Of a stretch of DNA of 64,000 nt, positions 26,912 to 34,092 are shown one piece after another. The first letter of the stretch is position 1. Each line of letters starts with the position of its first letter. The DNA comes from Enterococcus xiangfangensis (GTDB lineage: Bacteria > Bacillota > Bacilli > Lactobacillales > Enterococcaceae): positions 1 to 64,000 of the forward strand of contig NZ_BJDX01000003.1 of assembly GCF_005405365.1 (NCBI RefSeq), read 5' to 3'. The position numbers were made by a program, and so were the translations under genes. The notes beneath the pieces are model-generated. The model saw only the letters and a program-made list of their open reading frames with translations. It ran no database searches and was not told the origin of the DNA.

Positions 26912-27324
26912 AAAAAATCTATTTCTTATGTACGGGCAATTCCTGTCGAAGTCAAATAGCGGAAGGCTTTGCTAAAAAATACTTAGATGATTCTTGGGAA
27001 ATCCGAAGTGCTGGAGTTGAAACCCACGGTCTGAATCCTAGAGCAGTGGCCGTAATGGAAGAATCTGGAATCGATATTTCGAATCAAACATCTGACTTGA
27101 TTGATTTGGACTACTTTAATCAGTCTGACATGATTATCACTCTTTGCGGTGACGCAGCAGATAAGTGTCCCATGATTCCAAAGGAAAGCACTCACCTTCA
27201 TTGGGACTTAGTAGATCCTGCCAAAGCGAAAGGATCTGAGGCAGAAATTAGAAGTGCTTTCCGAGACACAAGAGATGAAATCGAAAAGAGAATGATTGAA
27301 TTATCGAAGCAGTTAAATGTTTAA
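26908..27324 (+). CDS. arsC: Arsenate reductase, thioredoxin-coupled
   Basis: 138-aa ArsC of the low-molecular-weight phosphatase fold. The P-loop CTGNSCR has nucleophile Cys8, and the relay cysteines Cys80 and Cys87 lie in [10 protein letters not shown], as in S. aureus pI258 ArsC. It reduces arsenate to arsenite for export by the ACR3 pump encoded immediately upstream. AAAGGAG lies before the ATG within the acr3 gene. Confidence 0.95.
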   Translation: MKKIYFLCTGNSCRSQIAEGFAKKYLDDSWEIRSAGVETHGLNPRAVAVMEESGIDISNQTSDLIDLDYFNQSDMIITLCGDAADKCPMIPKESTHLHWDLVDPAKAKGSEAEIRSAFRDTRDEIEKRMIELSKQLNV

Positions 27325-27344
27325 TTCAAAAGGGGGGGGAAGGT

Positions 27345-28331
27345 ATGTGGACTTGGATTAGCGATCAATTACTAAAAATGGTTTGGCTAAATGATTTGAT
27401 GGGAAAATTAGTTGAGCGTTTTGGACTTTCGATCGATAGCAAGATAGGGGCAAGTCTTCAGTTCTTTCTGTTTGATACAATTAAGATTTTTATCTTATTA
27501 ACGATCTTAATTTTTGTCATGGGGGTTATTCAGACTTTTTTTCCACCTGAAAGAACCAAAGTATTGTTGGGTGGCTTAAAAGGTTGGAAGGGGAATTTAC
27601 TGGGAGCACTTTTGGGTACAGTCACGCCTTTTTGTAGTTGTTCTAGCATTCCAATTTTTATTGGGTTTACAACCGCTGGATTACCGTTAGGAGTAACCTT
27701 CTCCTTCCTTATTTCCTCACCAATGGTTGATATTGCCTCAATTATCCTGTTAATGTCTTTCTTCGGCTGGAAATTTGCGATAGCTTATGTTCTTTTAGGA
27801 TTACTGCTAGCTGTAATTGGAGGTACACTCATTGATAAATTACACCTAGAGAATGAAATTCAAGATTATATTCGCGAGATGGAGGAAGGTCTTAGCCAAG
27901 TTGAAACCTATACCATAAAAAAAAGAATGGCTTATGGTTGGGGGCAAGTGAAGGAGGTTGCTAGTAAAGTCTGGCTTTATGTATTAATTGGGGTTGGGAT
28001 TGGTGCGCTCATTCATAATTGGATTCCGACCAGTTTTATTCAAAGCATCCTAGGTAATAATAATCCGTTTGGCCTGATTATTGCGACCTTAATTGGGGCA
28101 CCAATTTATGCAGATATTTTTGGTGTTCTCCCAATAGCAGAAGCGCTATTCTCAAAAGGGGTGCCAGTGGGAACTTTGATGGCTTTCATGATGTCTGTCA
28201 CAACGTTGTCTTTGCCGTCATTAATCATGTTAAGTAGAGTGGTTAAACCTAAATTGTTAGGAATCTTTATCACAATTTGTATTGTAGGTATTTTATTGAT
28301 TGGCTTTACTTTCAATAGTATAGCTTTATAA
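27345..28331 (+). CDS. ArsP/YraQ-like permease (DUF318)
   Basis: 328-aa permease with about eight membrane spans. The conserved TPFCSCSSIPIFIGFTTAGLP (FCSCSS near residue 100) and the later PIYADIFGVLPIAEAL duplicate motif define the family. ArsP members export trivalent organoarsenicals such as methylarsenite; the position in an ars operon supports this, but other DUF318 proteins have unknown substrates. A GGGGGGGAAGG stretch precedes the ATG. Confidence 0.85.
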   Translation: MWTWISDQLLKMVWLNDLMGKLVERFGLSIDSKIGASLQFFLFDTIKIFILLTILIFVMGVIQTFFPPERTKVLLGGLKGWKGNLLGALLGTVTPFCSCSSIPIFIGFTTAGLPLGVTFSFLISSPMVDIASIILLMSFFGWKFAIAYVLLGLLLAVIGGTLIDKLHLENEIQDYIREMEEGLSQVETYTIKKRMAYGWGQVKEVASKVWLYVLIGVGIGALIHNWIPTSFIQSILGNNNPFGLIIATLIGAPIYADIFGVLPIAEALFSKGVPVGTLMAFMMSVTTLSLPSLIMLSRVVKPKLLGIFITICIVGILLIGFTFNSIAL

Positions 28332-28355
28332 AAAGTTAAGGGGGATTAGATAATT

Positions 28356-28592
28356 ATGGAAATCAAAATTGTAGGTCCAGGTTGTAAAAACTGTCAAAAG
28401 TTAAAAGAAAATGTAGAAACAGCAGTGTCGGAGTTAGGCATTACGCCGACAATTACAAAAGTCGAAGATATGGCTGAAATCGTGAAAGCTGGTGTGATGA
28501 AGACGCCAGGACTGATTATTGATGATAAATTAGTTGTTAGTGGCCGAGTTGCAAAACCAAAGGAAATCAAGGAGTTATTGCAAGAGGCTTAA
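28356..28592 (+). CDS. Small thioredoxin-like protein (Thioredoxin_3 family)
   Basis: 78-aa protein with redox-active GCKNCQ (Cys10, Cys13) and the cis-Pro strand MKTPGLIIDDKLVVSG. Such redox-active disulfide proteins regularly sit next to DUF318 permeases. It may deliver electrons or bind As(III) for the permease or for ArsC; this is inference. GGGGGA lies upstream of the ATG. Last cargo gene before a strong terminator. Confidence 0.88.
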   Translation: MEIKIVGPGCKNCQKLKENVETAVSELGITPTITKVEDMAEIVKAGVMKTPGLIIDDKLVVSGRVAKPKEIKELLQEA

Positions 28593-28661
28593 AAGAGATC
28601 AAAGATAGATAAATCACTGAATGCTTGGAGATATTCGAAAGAAGCATAAAATAATACTGTA

Positions 28662-28720
28662 AAGACAAACTCCAGGTCGGGTTTCGCCACAAGCGAATTA
28701 CCCGATCTGGAGTTTTGTCT
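28662..28720 (+). terminator. Terminator of the arsenic operon
   Basis: AGACAAACTCCAG...TCGGGT pairs with ACCCGATCTGGAGTTTTGTCT around a GCG-bearing loop, a stem of about 20 bp. It could also form part of the oriT region. Confidence 0.75.
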
Positions 28721-28722
28721 AT

Positions 28723-28824
28723 TGCAGGGAGGCGCAGCCGGACTGCATGAATAAAGCCCCCGGTTCTAACAGGGGGCTAACAAAGAACAGGAAACTGGGA
28801 CAACTACCCATTTGGGAGTGTCCT
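28723..28824 (+). other. Putative origin of transfer (oriT) of the ICEBs1/Tn916 type
   Basis: Central hairpin AGCCCCC (28755-28761), GGTTCTAACA, GGGGGCT (28772-28778). From memory of ICEBs1 and Tn916, their nick-site hairpins have the same form: a C-run/G-run inverted repeat with a loop ending CTAACA. It is flanked by two more inverted repeats, TGCAG/CTGCA (28723-28747) and GGACA/TGTCC (about 28798-28824). The matching relaxase gene lies 1 kb downstream. Confidence 0.75.
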
Positions 28825-28865
28825 AGCAGTGTTTTCTTTGTCACATGCTTATAGAGCTTGTCACT

Positions 28866-29678
28866 TTATTTTGATGATGGATACGCTGCGTTTAACAGAC
28901 GTTCTTTCTCGACTTCCATCACGAATGGTAGATAGAGATATTGCTGTTCTAGTAGGTATTGATTGTCCTCTGTGTACTGATAAGAAGCGGTTTCTTTTGA
29001 ATAGACCAACGGAGCAATTCGCACATCGCCGGTTGATTGATTGATTGAGTATAGAAGAATGGCCTTTTCTACTAGTTTCTTTGGCAAATGTTTCCCAAAA
29101 TAGGAATAGGATTCTTGATTTGCTAAATAGACGAGTAAGCGATCCACACTAAAGTTGGAGAAGGTAAAGGGCATCATGTGCAGAATATGATTTTGATTGT
29201 CATGGTGTAAATAGAGCTGCGCTTCTTTACCAAAATTAGTTGAACCAAGGTAAAGCCGCTTTTTCTCGTCGATACATTGGAAAGTAAACTGATCTTGTTC
29301 AGTTGGTGGAATGAGGTTTGTAATAAAAAATTCAACCATTCGATCCATTTCTTTTTCACTGACAAAATCTGCTTGTTTCAGTTCGTCTACTATCAGTCCT
29401 TCAATCTTAGGATCAAGCTTACCTGCCTTCTTTTGAAGCATTTCTAAAATGTATTGGTTTTCTTGCTCACCATACAAAAGATATTCGTTGGTGACATGGC
29501 CTATTTCTGCAATTTGGTGAAGGGTTTCGGTTTTTGGAAGGTTAATCCCACGTTCCCAGTTATTGACTGTACTTCGCGGTAAATCACCAATTAGTTTGCC
29601 AAATTTCTCCATACTCAACTTTAACTCTTGGCGAATCTGCCGAATTCGATTGCCAACTGCTTGCTTGTCTATCTCCAT
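28866..29678 (-). CDS. XRE family regulator of the mobile element
   Basis: 270-aa protein with an N-terminal helix-turn-helix (IRQIRQELKLSMEKFGKL then PRSTVNNWERG, about residues 12-45) and a long C-terminal part without recognised motif. It is divergent from the relaxase gene across a 160-bp region of repeats, so it is probably the repressor of the mobility genes. GGAGGAG lies upstream of the ATG. Similar large cI-like regulators occur in small integrative elements. Confidence 0.78.
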   Translation of the reverse strand: MEIDKQAVGNRIRQIRQELKLSMEKFGKLIGDLPRSTVNNWERGINLPKTETLHQIAEIGHVTNEYLLYGEQENQYILEMLQKKAGKLDPKIEGLIVDELKQADFVSEKEMDRMVEFFITNLIPPTEQDQFTFQCIDEKKRLYLGSTNFGKEAQLYLHHDNQNHILHMMPFTFSNFSVDRLLVYLANQESYSYFGKHLPKKLVEKAILLYSINQSTGDVRIAPLVYSKETASYQYTEDNQYLLEQQYLYLPFVMEVEKERLLNAAYPSSK

Positions 29679-29711
29679 GAAAACTCCTCCTCATGATGAG
29701 TTCTTAAATTC

Positions 29712-29797
29712 AGTATACTTGTGTACTTAAAAAAAGTCAAAGTCTATTGACTTAAAATAAATACAAGCGTACAATTGATTTGTACTTAAAATAAGTC
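29712..29797. promoter_or_regulatory. Divergent promoters with three operator-like repeats
   Basis: Repeats TGTACTTAAAAAAAGTC (29722-29738), TTGACTTAAAATAA (29747-29760) and TGTACTTAAAATAAGTC (29781-29797). Rightward promoter: TTGACT 29747-29752, 17 nt, TACAAT 29770-29775. Leftward promoter: TTGACT (29740-29735), 17 nt, TATACT (29717-29712). A repressor bound to the repeats would cover both. Confidence 0.75.
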
Positions 29798-29839
29798 TAT
29801 CGGTTCTTTGACAAGTAAATAGCAGAAGGAGGTTTGTCT

Positions 29840-31072
29840 ATGAACCAAGTTAATCAACATGATCTCGGTGAAGCCATTCGAGTTTCTCGAGAAGAAAGGG
29901 GGTGGACCCAGCGATATTTAGCAGAAAAAGTGGGGATTTCGAGATCGTTATTATCGAAAGTAGAAAAAGGAACGAGACAATTAAGTGCAGAAAAATTGAC
30001 TCTTATACTGGATAGTTTGCAAGAAGAGGTTGTTCCAGTTAATCGTGTTTTGATTGATTATCTAACCATTCACTTTTTCTCGAATCAACATTTAAAGTTG
30101 ATTGAAGAGATTATTGGCATGCCTATTGAACGCTTTGAGGAATTGGATTATGCACCAAAGGGCTATATTGGGCAATATGTTTGGAATCAAGTAATCACGA
30201 TTCGGTATTCCATTGACGATACGGTAAAAGGAACCGTAATGGAGTTTTCAGGTCAAGGCTGTAAACATCTTGCCATGCGTTTGAAAACCGCAAAATCAAA
30301 CTGGCAAGAGTTCTTCCGTAAGGTATTAGATTATCAGGGAAACTTTACACGGATTGATTTTACTTTAGATGATTTTGTGGGGAGTCTCAGCATTCCAGAA
30401 CTAAAGCGTAAAGTAACACTAGGCCATGTATGGACCACGTTTCAAGTGAGTGAATCTCATGGCGGGACGGATATCACAAATAATGAATCAAATGGCGAGA
30501 CCTTGTATTTAGGCTCAAAGAAGAGTCAATGTCGCTTTTGTTTTTATCAGAAGGATTATGAACAACGAAAGCGAAGAGGAATACCACTTGAAGAGGCAGA
30601 AGTGAAAAATCGCTTTGAACTACGGTATCGAAAAGAGAAAGCACAAAGCTTGGCAAAGATTATTTCAAGATCCCATGATTTAACCAAACTGTTCTTTGAG
30701 TTACTTAATGGAGCAATTTGTTTTTATGACCGTGATCCAAATGATCCAGATGCAAAAGTCGATGCCAAATGGGCAGCCTTTATTGACAATCGTGGCGCAA
30801 TCACTATTTCTTTAGAGACAATTCCTCAAAGCTTTGAGAAAAGTATGAATTGGTTAATTCATGGTGTTTCGCCATCGCTAGCTTTTATAGCACAAGTGGA
30901 TCAAACGTTTCATTCTTCCTTGTTGTCTTTGATTATTGAACAAGGAGAAATGAATCCAAGACAGATTAAACTTCTCCAAAATATGAAGGCAGACCCAGAA
31001 TATTATCAGGAGGAGGTTGAGTATTATGAACGAAAACTACAAAGTATATCAAATGAGAAAACAAGCTACTAA
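29840..31072 (+). CDS. MobT/Orf20-like relaxase (Rep_trans family, with N-terminal HTH)
   Basis: 410-aa protein. Residues 8-55 are an XRE helix-turn-helix (EAIRVSREERGWTQ, SRSLLSKVEKG). The rest is a replication-initiation-factor (Rep_trans) domain: FTRIDFTLDDFVG carries catalytic acidic residues, and ETLYLGSKKSQCRFCFYQKDYE (YLGSKKS near 222) and NRFELRYRKEKA are typical of Tn916 Orf20 and ICEBs1 NicK. It should nick the oriT hairpin at 28755 for rolling-circle transfer. AAGGAGG lies 7 nt before ATG 29840; the TTG at 29834 is too close. Confidence 0.88.
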   Translation: MNQVNQHDLGEAIRVSREERGWTQRYLAEKVGISRSLLSKVEKGTRQLSAEKLTLILDSLQEEVVPVNRVLIDYLTIHFFSNQHLKLIEEIIGMPIERFEELDYAPKGYIGQYVWNQVITIRYSIDDTVKGTVMEFSGQGCKHLAMRLKTAKSNWQEFFRKVLDYQGNFTRIDFTLDDFVGSLSIPELKRKVTLGHVWTTFQVSESHGGTDITNNESNGETLYLGSKKSQCRFCFYQKDYEQRKRRGIPLEEAEVKNRFELRYRKEKAQSLAKIISRSHDLTKLFFELLNGAICFYDRDPNDPDAKVDAKWAAFIDNRGAITISLETIPQSFEKSMNWLIHGVSPSLAFIAQVDQTFHSSLLSLIIEQGEMNPRQIKLLQNMKADPEYYQEEVEYYERKLQSISNEKTSY

Positions 31073-31241
31073 AAAAGCAAAGTACTGCTTACACAACAAG
31101 TTGTGCAACGTACTCCGCCTCGACAAGACGAGTATAACACAACCATTGAATGAGAAACAATTGATTATAAAGAGGATTAATTTAAAAGGAGTAAAGTATC
31201 AGGGGGTGAGAGAATGGAAACAAAATGTGATTTCATGGTAA
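31026..31241 (+). CDS. Small hypothetical protein overlapping the relaxase end
   Basis: 71-aa lysine-rich reading frame (MNENYKVYQMRKQATKK start). It has a good AGGAGG site 9 nt upstream, but that site also encodes relaxase residues. It overlaps the relaxase by 47 bp and the DUF3173 gene by 28 bp in other frames. I do not recognise it. The 34-bp inverted repeat at 31081-31114 falls inside it, which argues that the region may instead be regulatory. Confidence 0.3.
   Translation: MNENYKVYQMRKQATKKAKYCLHNKLCNVLRLDKTSITQPLNEKQLIIKRINLKGVKYQGVREWKQNVISW
31081..31114 (+). repeat. Inverted repeat between relaxase and DUF3173 genes
   Basis: AGTAC and CACAAC on the left mirror GTTGTG and GTACT on the right around an AA centre, with internal asymmetry of a few bases. 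No T-run follows. Confidence 0.5.
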
Positions 31242-31417
31242 ATCGTGCAATTTTGATAGAGATGGGCTTTAAACCTAGTCAAGCTGCACGAATGATTAAA
31301 GAGAGCAAAACGTATCTTGCAAGGGTTGAAGGTATAGATTTTTATAACAATCGCCAAGTTGGTGTGGTGCCATCTCGAGTGATTGAACATCTTTTCCACG
31401 TTCAAGTTGCGGAATAA
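31214..31417 (+). CDS. DUF3173 family protein (putative excisionase)
   Basis: 67-aa basic protein matching the DUF3173 pattern: GFKPSQAARMIKESK, then FYNNRQVGVVPSRVIEHLF near the C-terminus. These proteins sit directly before tyrosine integrases in Gram-positive integrative elements and are the size of the Tn916 excisionase, so a recombination-directionality role is likely. GGGGGTGAG lies upstream of the ATG. Confidence 0.8.
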   Translation: METKCDFMVNRAILIEMGFKPSQAARMIKESKTYLARVEGIDFYNNRQVGVVPSRVIEHLFHVQVAE

Positions 31418-31476
31418 ACAGTACAAGCGCGGTACAATTAAAGTAGATTTTCTCGAGTATAGAGAGGAATGGTACG

Positions 31477-32679
31477 ATGCCAAAAATTAAAAATATTTAT
31501 CAAGACAAAAAAACAAAAAAATGGTTCTTTCGAGCATATCTAGGTATAGATGAAAATGGAAGAAAGGTTCAGAAGACTAAACGAAGCTATGCTTCACAAA
31601 AAGATGCCAAAATTGCTTATGACAAGTACATGGAAACACATGATTTTAACAAGACAGTTCCTAATCAACTGTGTTCTACCAATCAAATGACTTTCGAAGA
31701 GTTTTACAAGGATAGGTTTGTAAAATGGTATGAGAGACAGGTGAAAAGTCAAACATATGAGAATGCGCAATTTATATTCGAAAAGCGAATGCAGTTTTTC
31801 TATCATTTTCGTGTTCGAGATATTACAAGTCACGATATTGAGGATTGGCTATTTGAACTAAGCCAGACAGAGTCACGTAATTCACGGAAAAAAGTCAATG
31901 GCGAAACGTTATCAAAGTCTTATATCAATCGGATTCGGGGACACTTAAAGATTGTATTGGATCGGGCTGTTAAAGAGGGGGTGATTGCTAAAAATCCCGT
32001 TGAAGATGTTTCTTCGCTTCCCTCTGAGAATAAGAAAGTTGAGTTTTGGGAACACAGTGAGTTTCTAAAAGTGATGAATGAATTGAAGGACGATAAGATT
32101 CAAACCCACCATCGGAAGATTGTGTATGAAATGCTCTTTTATACTGGCATTCGGATTGGAGAACTTGAAGCTTTGTCTTGGTCAAATGTAGATTTCGAGA
32201 AAAACACGATAACGATTGAGAAGACACTAATTTATAATACAAAAAATGATTGGCACTTTTCGACTCCAAAAACTAAATGCGCTTATCGAACAATTGGGAT
32301 GGGAAAGAAACTTTCATTAAAGCTCAGACAGTGGTATGACTTGCAAAAACGTATTGGAAATTTTGAATATGTTGCTCAGTTGGACGGAACCTTTACGCCA
32401 CCTTATTCTTTTGCAAACTGGTTAAAAGAAGCTGCTAAAAAAGCGGGCGTCAAACCGATTAAGCTTCACGCGCTACGACATTCTCATGTTGCATTTCTGA
32501 TTGAGCAGAACATTCAACCGCTCTCGATTCAAGAACGATTGGGCCATGCGAATATCCAAATCACTTTAGGAACTTACGGTCACTTATATGCGAAGTCAGA
32601 TCAACAAGTGGTAAATGCGATTGATAATGTTCAAGAGGGCGCTATTCTTTCAAAAAATGACAATTTATTACCAGTCTGA
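31477..32679 (+). CDS. int: Tyrosine site-specific integrase
   Basis: 400-aa phage/ICE-type integrase. Residues 1-60 are an arm-binding AP2-like domain (WFFRAYLGIDENGRKVQKT), 70-175 a SAM-like core-binding domain, and 190-385 the catalytic domain with Arg226 (YTGIRIGEL), His331 and Arg334 (HALRH), His357 (LGHANI) and nucleophile Tyr367 (TYGHLY). All catalytic residues are intact. AGAGAGG lies before the ATG. The stop codon lies inside the right-end repeat, so the gene ends at the recombination site. Confidence 0.95.
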   Translation: MPKIKNIYQDKKTKKWFFRAYLGIDENGRKVQKTKRSYASQKDAKIAYDKYMETHDFNKTVPNQLCSTNQMTFEEFYKDRFVKWYERQVKSQTYENAQFIFEKRMQFFYHFRVRDITSHDIEDWLFELSQTESRNSRKKVNGETLSKSYINRIRGHLKIVLDRAVKEGVIAKNPVEDVSSLPSENKKVEFWEHSEFLKVMNELKDDKIQTHHRKIVYEMLFYTGIRIGELEALSWSNVDFEKNTITIEKTLIYNTKNDWHFSTPKTKCAYRTIGMGKKLSLKLRQWYDLQKRIGNFEYVAQLDGTFTPPYSFANWLKEAAKKAGVKPIKLHALRHSHVAFLIEQNIQPLSIQERLGHANIQITLGTYGHLYAKSDQQVVNAIDNVQEGAILSKNDNLLPV

Positions 32680-32698
32680 GTTTTCCACTGCGCTACCA
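32667..32698 (+). repeat. Right-end copy of the element's terminal repeat
   Basis: CTGAGTTTTCCA (32676-32687), 5 nt, CTACCA (32693-32698), in direct orientation relative to 25288-25310. Flanking TTACCAG (32668) and TGTACCAG (32719) are further related units. Confidence 0.6.
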
Positions 32699-32819
32699 GA
32701 AGACAGACAAATGCTTTTGTACCAGTGCTTTTGGTTGAGTTGCTCCTGTTGAAGATGTACAGGAAATAATAGAGGAATTTAGTTAAAATGATGTTAAATC
32801 AATGGGAAAATAGGAGAAA

Positions 32820-32850
32820 GGTTGGACTATAGTTAGTTCAGCCTTTTTTG
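32820..32850 (+). terminator. Terminator downstream of int
   Basis: GGTTGGACTA pairs with TAGTTCAGCC using G-T pairs, followed by six T residues. Confidence 0.7.
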
Positions 32851-32887
32851 ATTCAGCGGGTCTGTTCCCTAAATCACTATTGCATCG

Positions 32888-32932
32888 ATAAAAGCCCATC
32901 TAACTAGTCACTAGCTAGATGGGCTTTTTATT
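32888..32932. terminator. Bidirectional terminator before the RpiR gene
   Basis: AAAAGCCCATCTA and TAGATGGGCTTTT form a 13-bp stem extended by CTAG/CTAG, flanked by A and T tracts. It ends the minus-strand rpiR gene. Confidence 0.85.
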
Positions 32933-32937
32933 GTTTA

Positions 32938-33798
32938 TCAGTCGGTTTTATTTTCTTTTAGTCCTAAGATTACTTCGCGGACTTTTGCGATCGTTTCTTG
33001 CGCGCTTTCACGGTTATGGAACATCAAAATCACATAAAGCGAGTCGATGATGCTTAACTGAGCGATTCGTGAAGCAAGGGCTTCGGAACGAAATTCGATT
33101 TCTTCTGAGATCGAGATGAAGACGACATCGCCTAATTTTGCCAGCGGTGAATTTGCTTGACTGGTGACTACAATCACTTTTGCGCCTGATTTTTTAGCCG
33201 CATTTGCGATGTGGATCGTTTCTTTTGATTTGCCAGAATGAGAGATCACAATGGCACAATCTGCTTCGGTTAATAATGAGGCTTCCATCAATTGGATATG
33301 GTAATCGGTACTGTGACCTACAGGAATAGGCGAGCGTAAAAATTTGTGGTAGGCATCGGTCGCAACGATCTCTGAACCGCCGACACCAAAGAAATACAGC
33401 CGTCTAGAGGCAGAGATTATTTTGACTGCGGCATTTAGATCTTCCTCATTTAATAGTTTTTTTGTATCGGTGAGCGTTTTAATATTTGAGTCAAAAACTT
33501 TTTGGGCCATCACTAACTCGGAATCGTTTTTTTGAATATTTTCGTGAATCGTAACGGCGGACAAATCATTCTCTTGTTTCAATAACGCCAGCTTAAAATC
33601 TTTGAAGCCACTAAATCCTAATGTTTTTGTAAATTGAAAAAAAGTTGAGTCAGCGATGCCTAATTCGGCGGCAAGGTCGCTGATCGAGCTATGACTAACC
33701 TTGCTTGGATTTTCCAATATATAGTCAGCAATCGCTTGTTCTTTTGGGCTAAAGTCTGTATACATCGATTTTATTTGCAGGTGAATCGGGCTAGCCAT
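32938..33798 (-). CDS. MurR/RpiR family transcriptional regulator
   Basis: 286 aa: HTH_6 domain at residues 1-75 (ADYILENPSKV, SISDLAAELGIADSTFFQF) and a SIS sugar-phosphate-binding domain from about 110 (YFFGVGGSEIVATDAYHKF, VISHSGKSKETIHIA). The ligand is likely a phosphorylated sugar acid made by the divergent PTS operon. Divergent orientation and the 32-bp palindrome at 33885-33916 suggest that it controls both transcripts. GGAGG lies upstream of the ATG. Confidence 0.9.
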   Translation of the reverse strand: MASPIHLQIKSMYTDFSPKEQAIADYILENPSKVSHSSISDLAAELGIADSTFFQFTKTLGFSGFKDFKLALLKQENDLSAVTIHENIQKNDSELVMAQKVFDSNIKTLTDTKKLLNEEDLNAAVKIISASRRLYFFGVGGSEIVATDAYHKFLRSPIPVGHSTDYHIQLMEASLLTEADCAIVISHSGKSKETIHIANAAKKSGAKVIVVTSQANSPLAKLGDVVFISISEEIEFRSEALASRIAQLSIIDSLYVILMFHNRESAQETIAKVREVILGLKENKTD

Positions 33799-33884
33799 TT
33801 GTGCTCCTCCTTTATTTGATAAGTAGTTAACCTTAAGATACTCGCAAAAAAAAAAAAATCAACAAAAATATTTTTTCTTTTTTC

Positions 33885-33916
33885 TATTATACAAAAAAAT
33901 ATTTTTTTGTATAATA
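33885..33916. promoter_or_regulatory. Perfect 32-bp palindrome, candidate RpiR operator
   Basis: Both arms are TATTATACAAAAAAAT, a perfect palindrome centred at 33900/33901. Each arm contains TATAAT on the outward strand, so the operator appears to overlap the -10 of the rpiR gene and of the sugar-acid operon. Confidence 0.7.
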
Positions 33917-33939
33917 AGACTATAACATGAATGCGCTAT

Positions 33940-33955
33940 CAGAAAGCGATTTCTG
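33940..33955 (+). promoter_or_regulatory. Candidate cre site (CcpA)
   Basis: CAGAAAGCGATTTCTG resembles the catabolite-responsive element consensus (TGAAARCGYTTTCA) with near-perfect symmetry, placed downstream of the palindromic promoter where bound CcpA would act as a roadblock. Confidence 0.5.
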
Positions 33956-34092
33956 GCTGTGTAAGGTCAAATTGGATGATGTTTCTGCGGTTTAAAGGAA
34001 AAAGGGGGAATTATATAAAAGAAGAGAAGACTTGGTTGAGTGAGATTGAAGTTGTCAGTCAGTAGCTAAGCAAGACTAAAAGGAGCTTTAGG

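Larger units (their letters stand above)
25288..32698 (+). mobile_element. Integrative mobilizable element with arsenic resistance cargo (about 7.4 kb)
   Basis: Between the pot operon and the RpiR operon lies a block holding an arsenic operon, an ICEBs1/Tn916-type oriT hairpin, a divergent XRE repressor, an Orf20/MobT-like relaxase, a DUF3173 protein and a tyrosine integrase at the right end. Directly repeated CTGAGTTTTCCA-N5-CTACCA copies mark the two sides. No coupling protein, VirB4 or other conjugation-channel gene is present, so it should need a helper ICE. Exact ends are inferred from the repeats. Confidence 0.8.

Noticed and set aside
2789-32864. AGACCCGCTG near 2789-2798 and its complement near 32855-32864
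   Set aside because: A single 10-mer match in 64 kb on two strands is plausible by chance, and no extended pairing was found between the RNA end and the post-integrase region.
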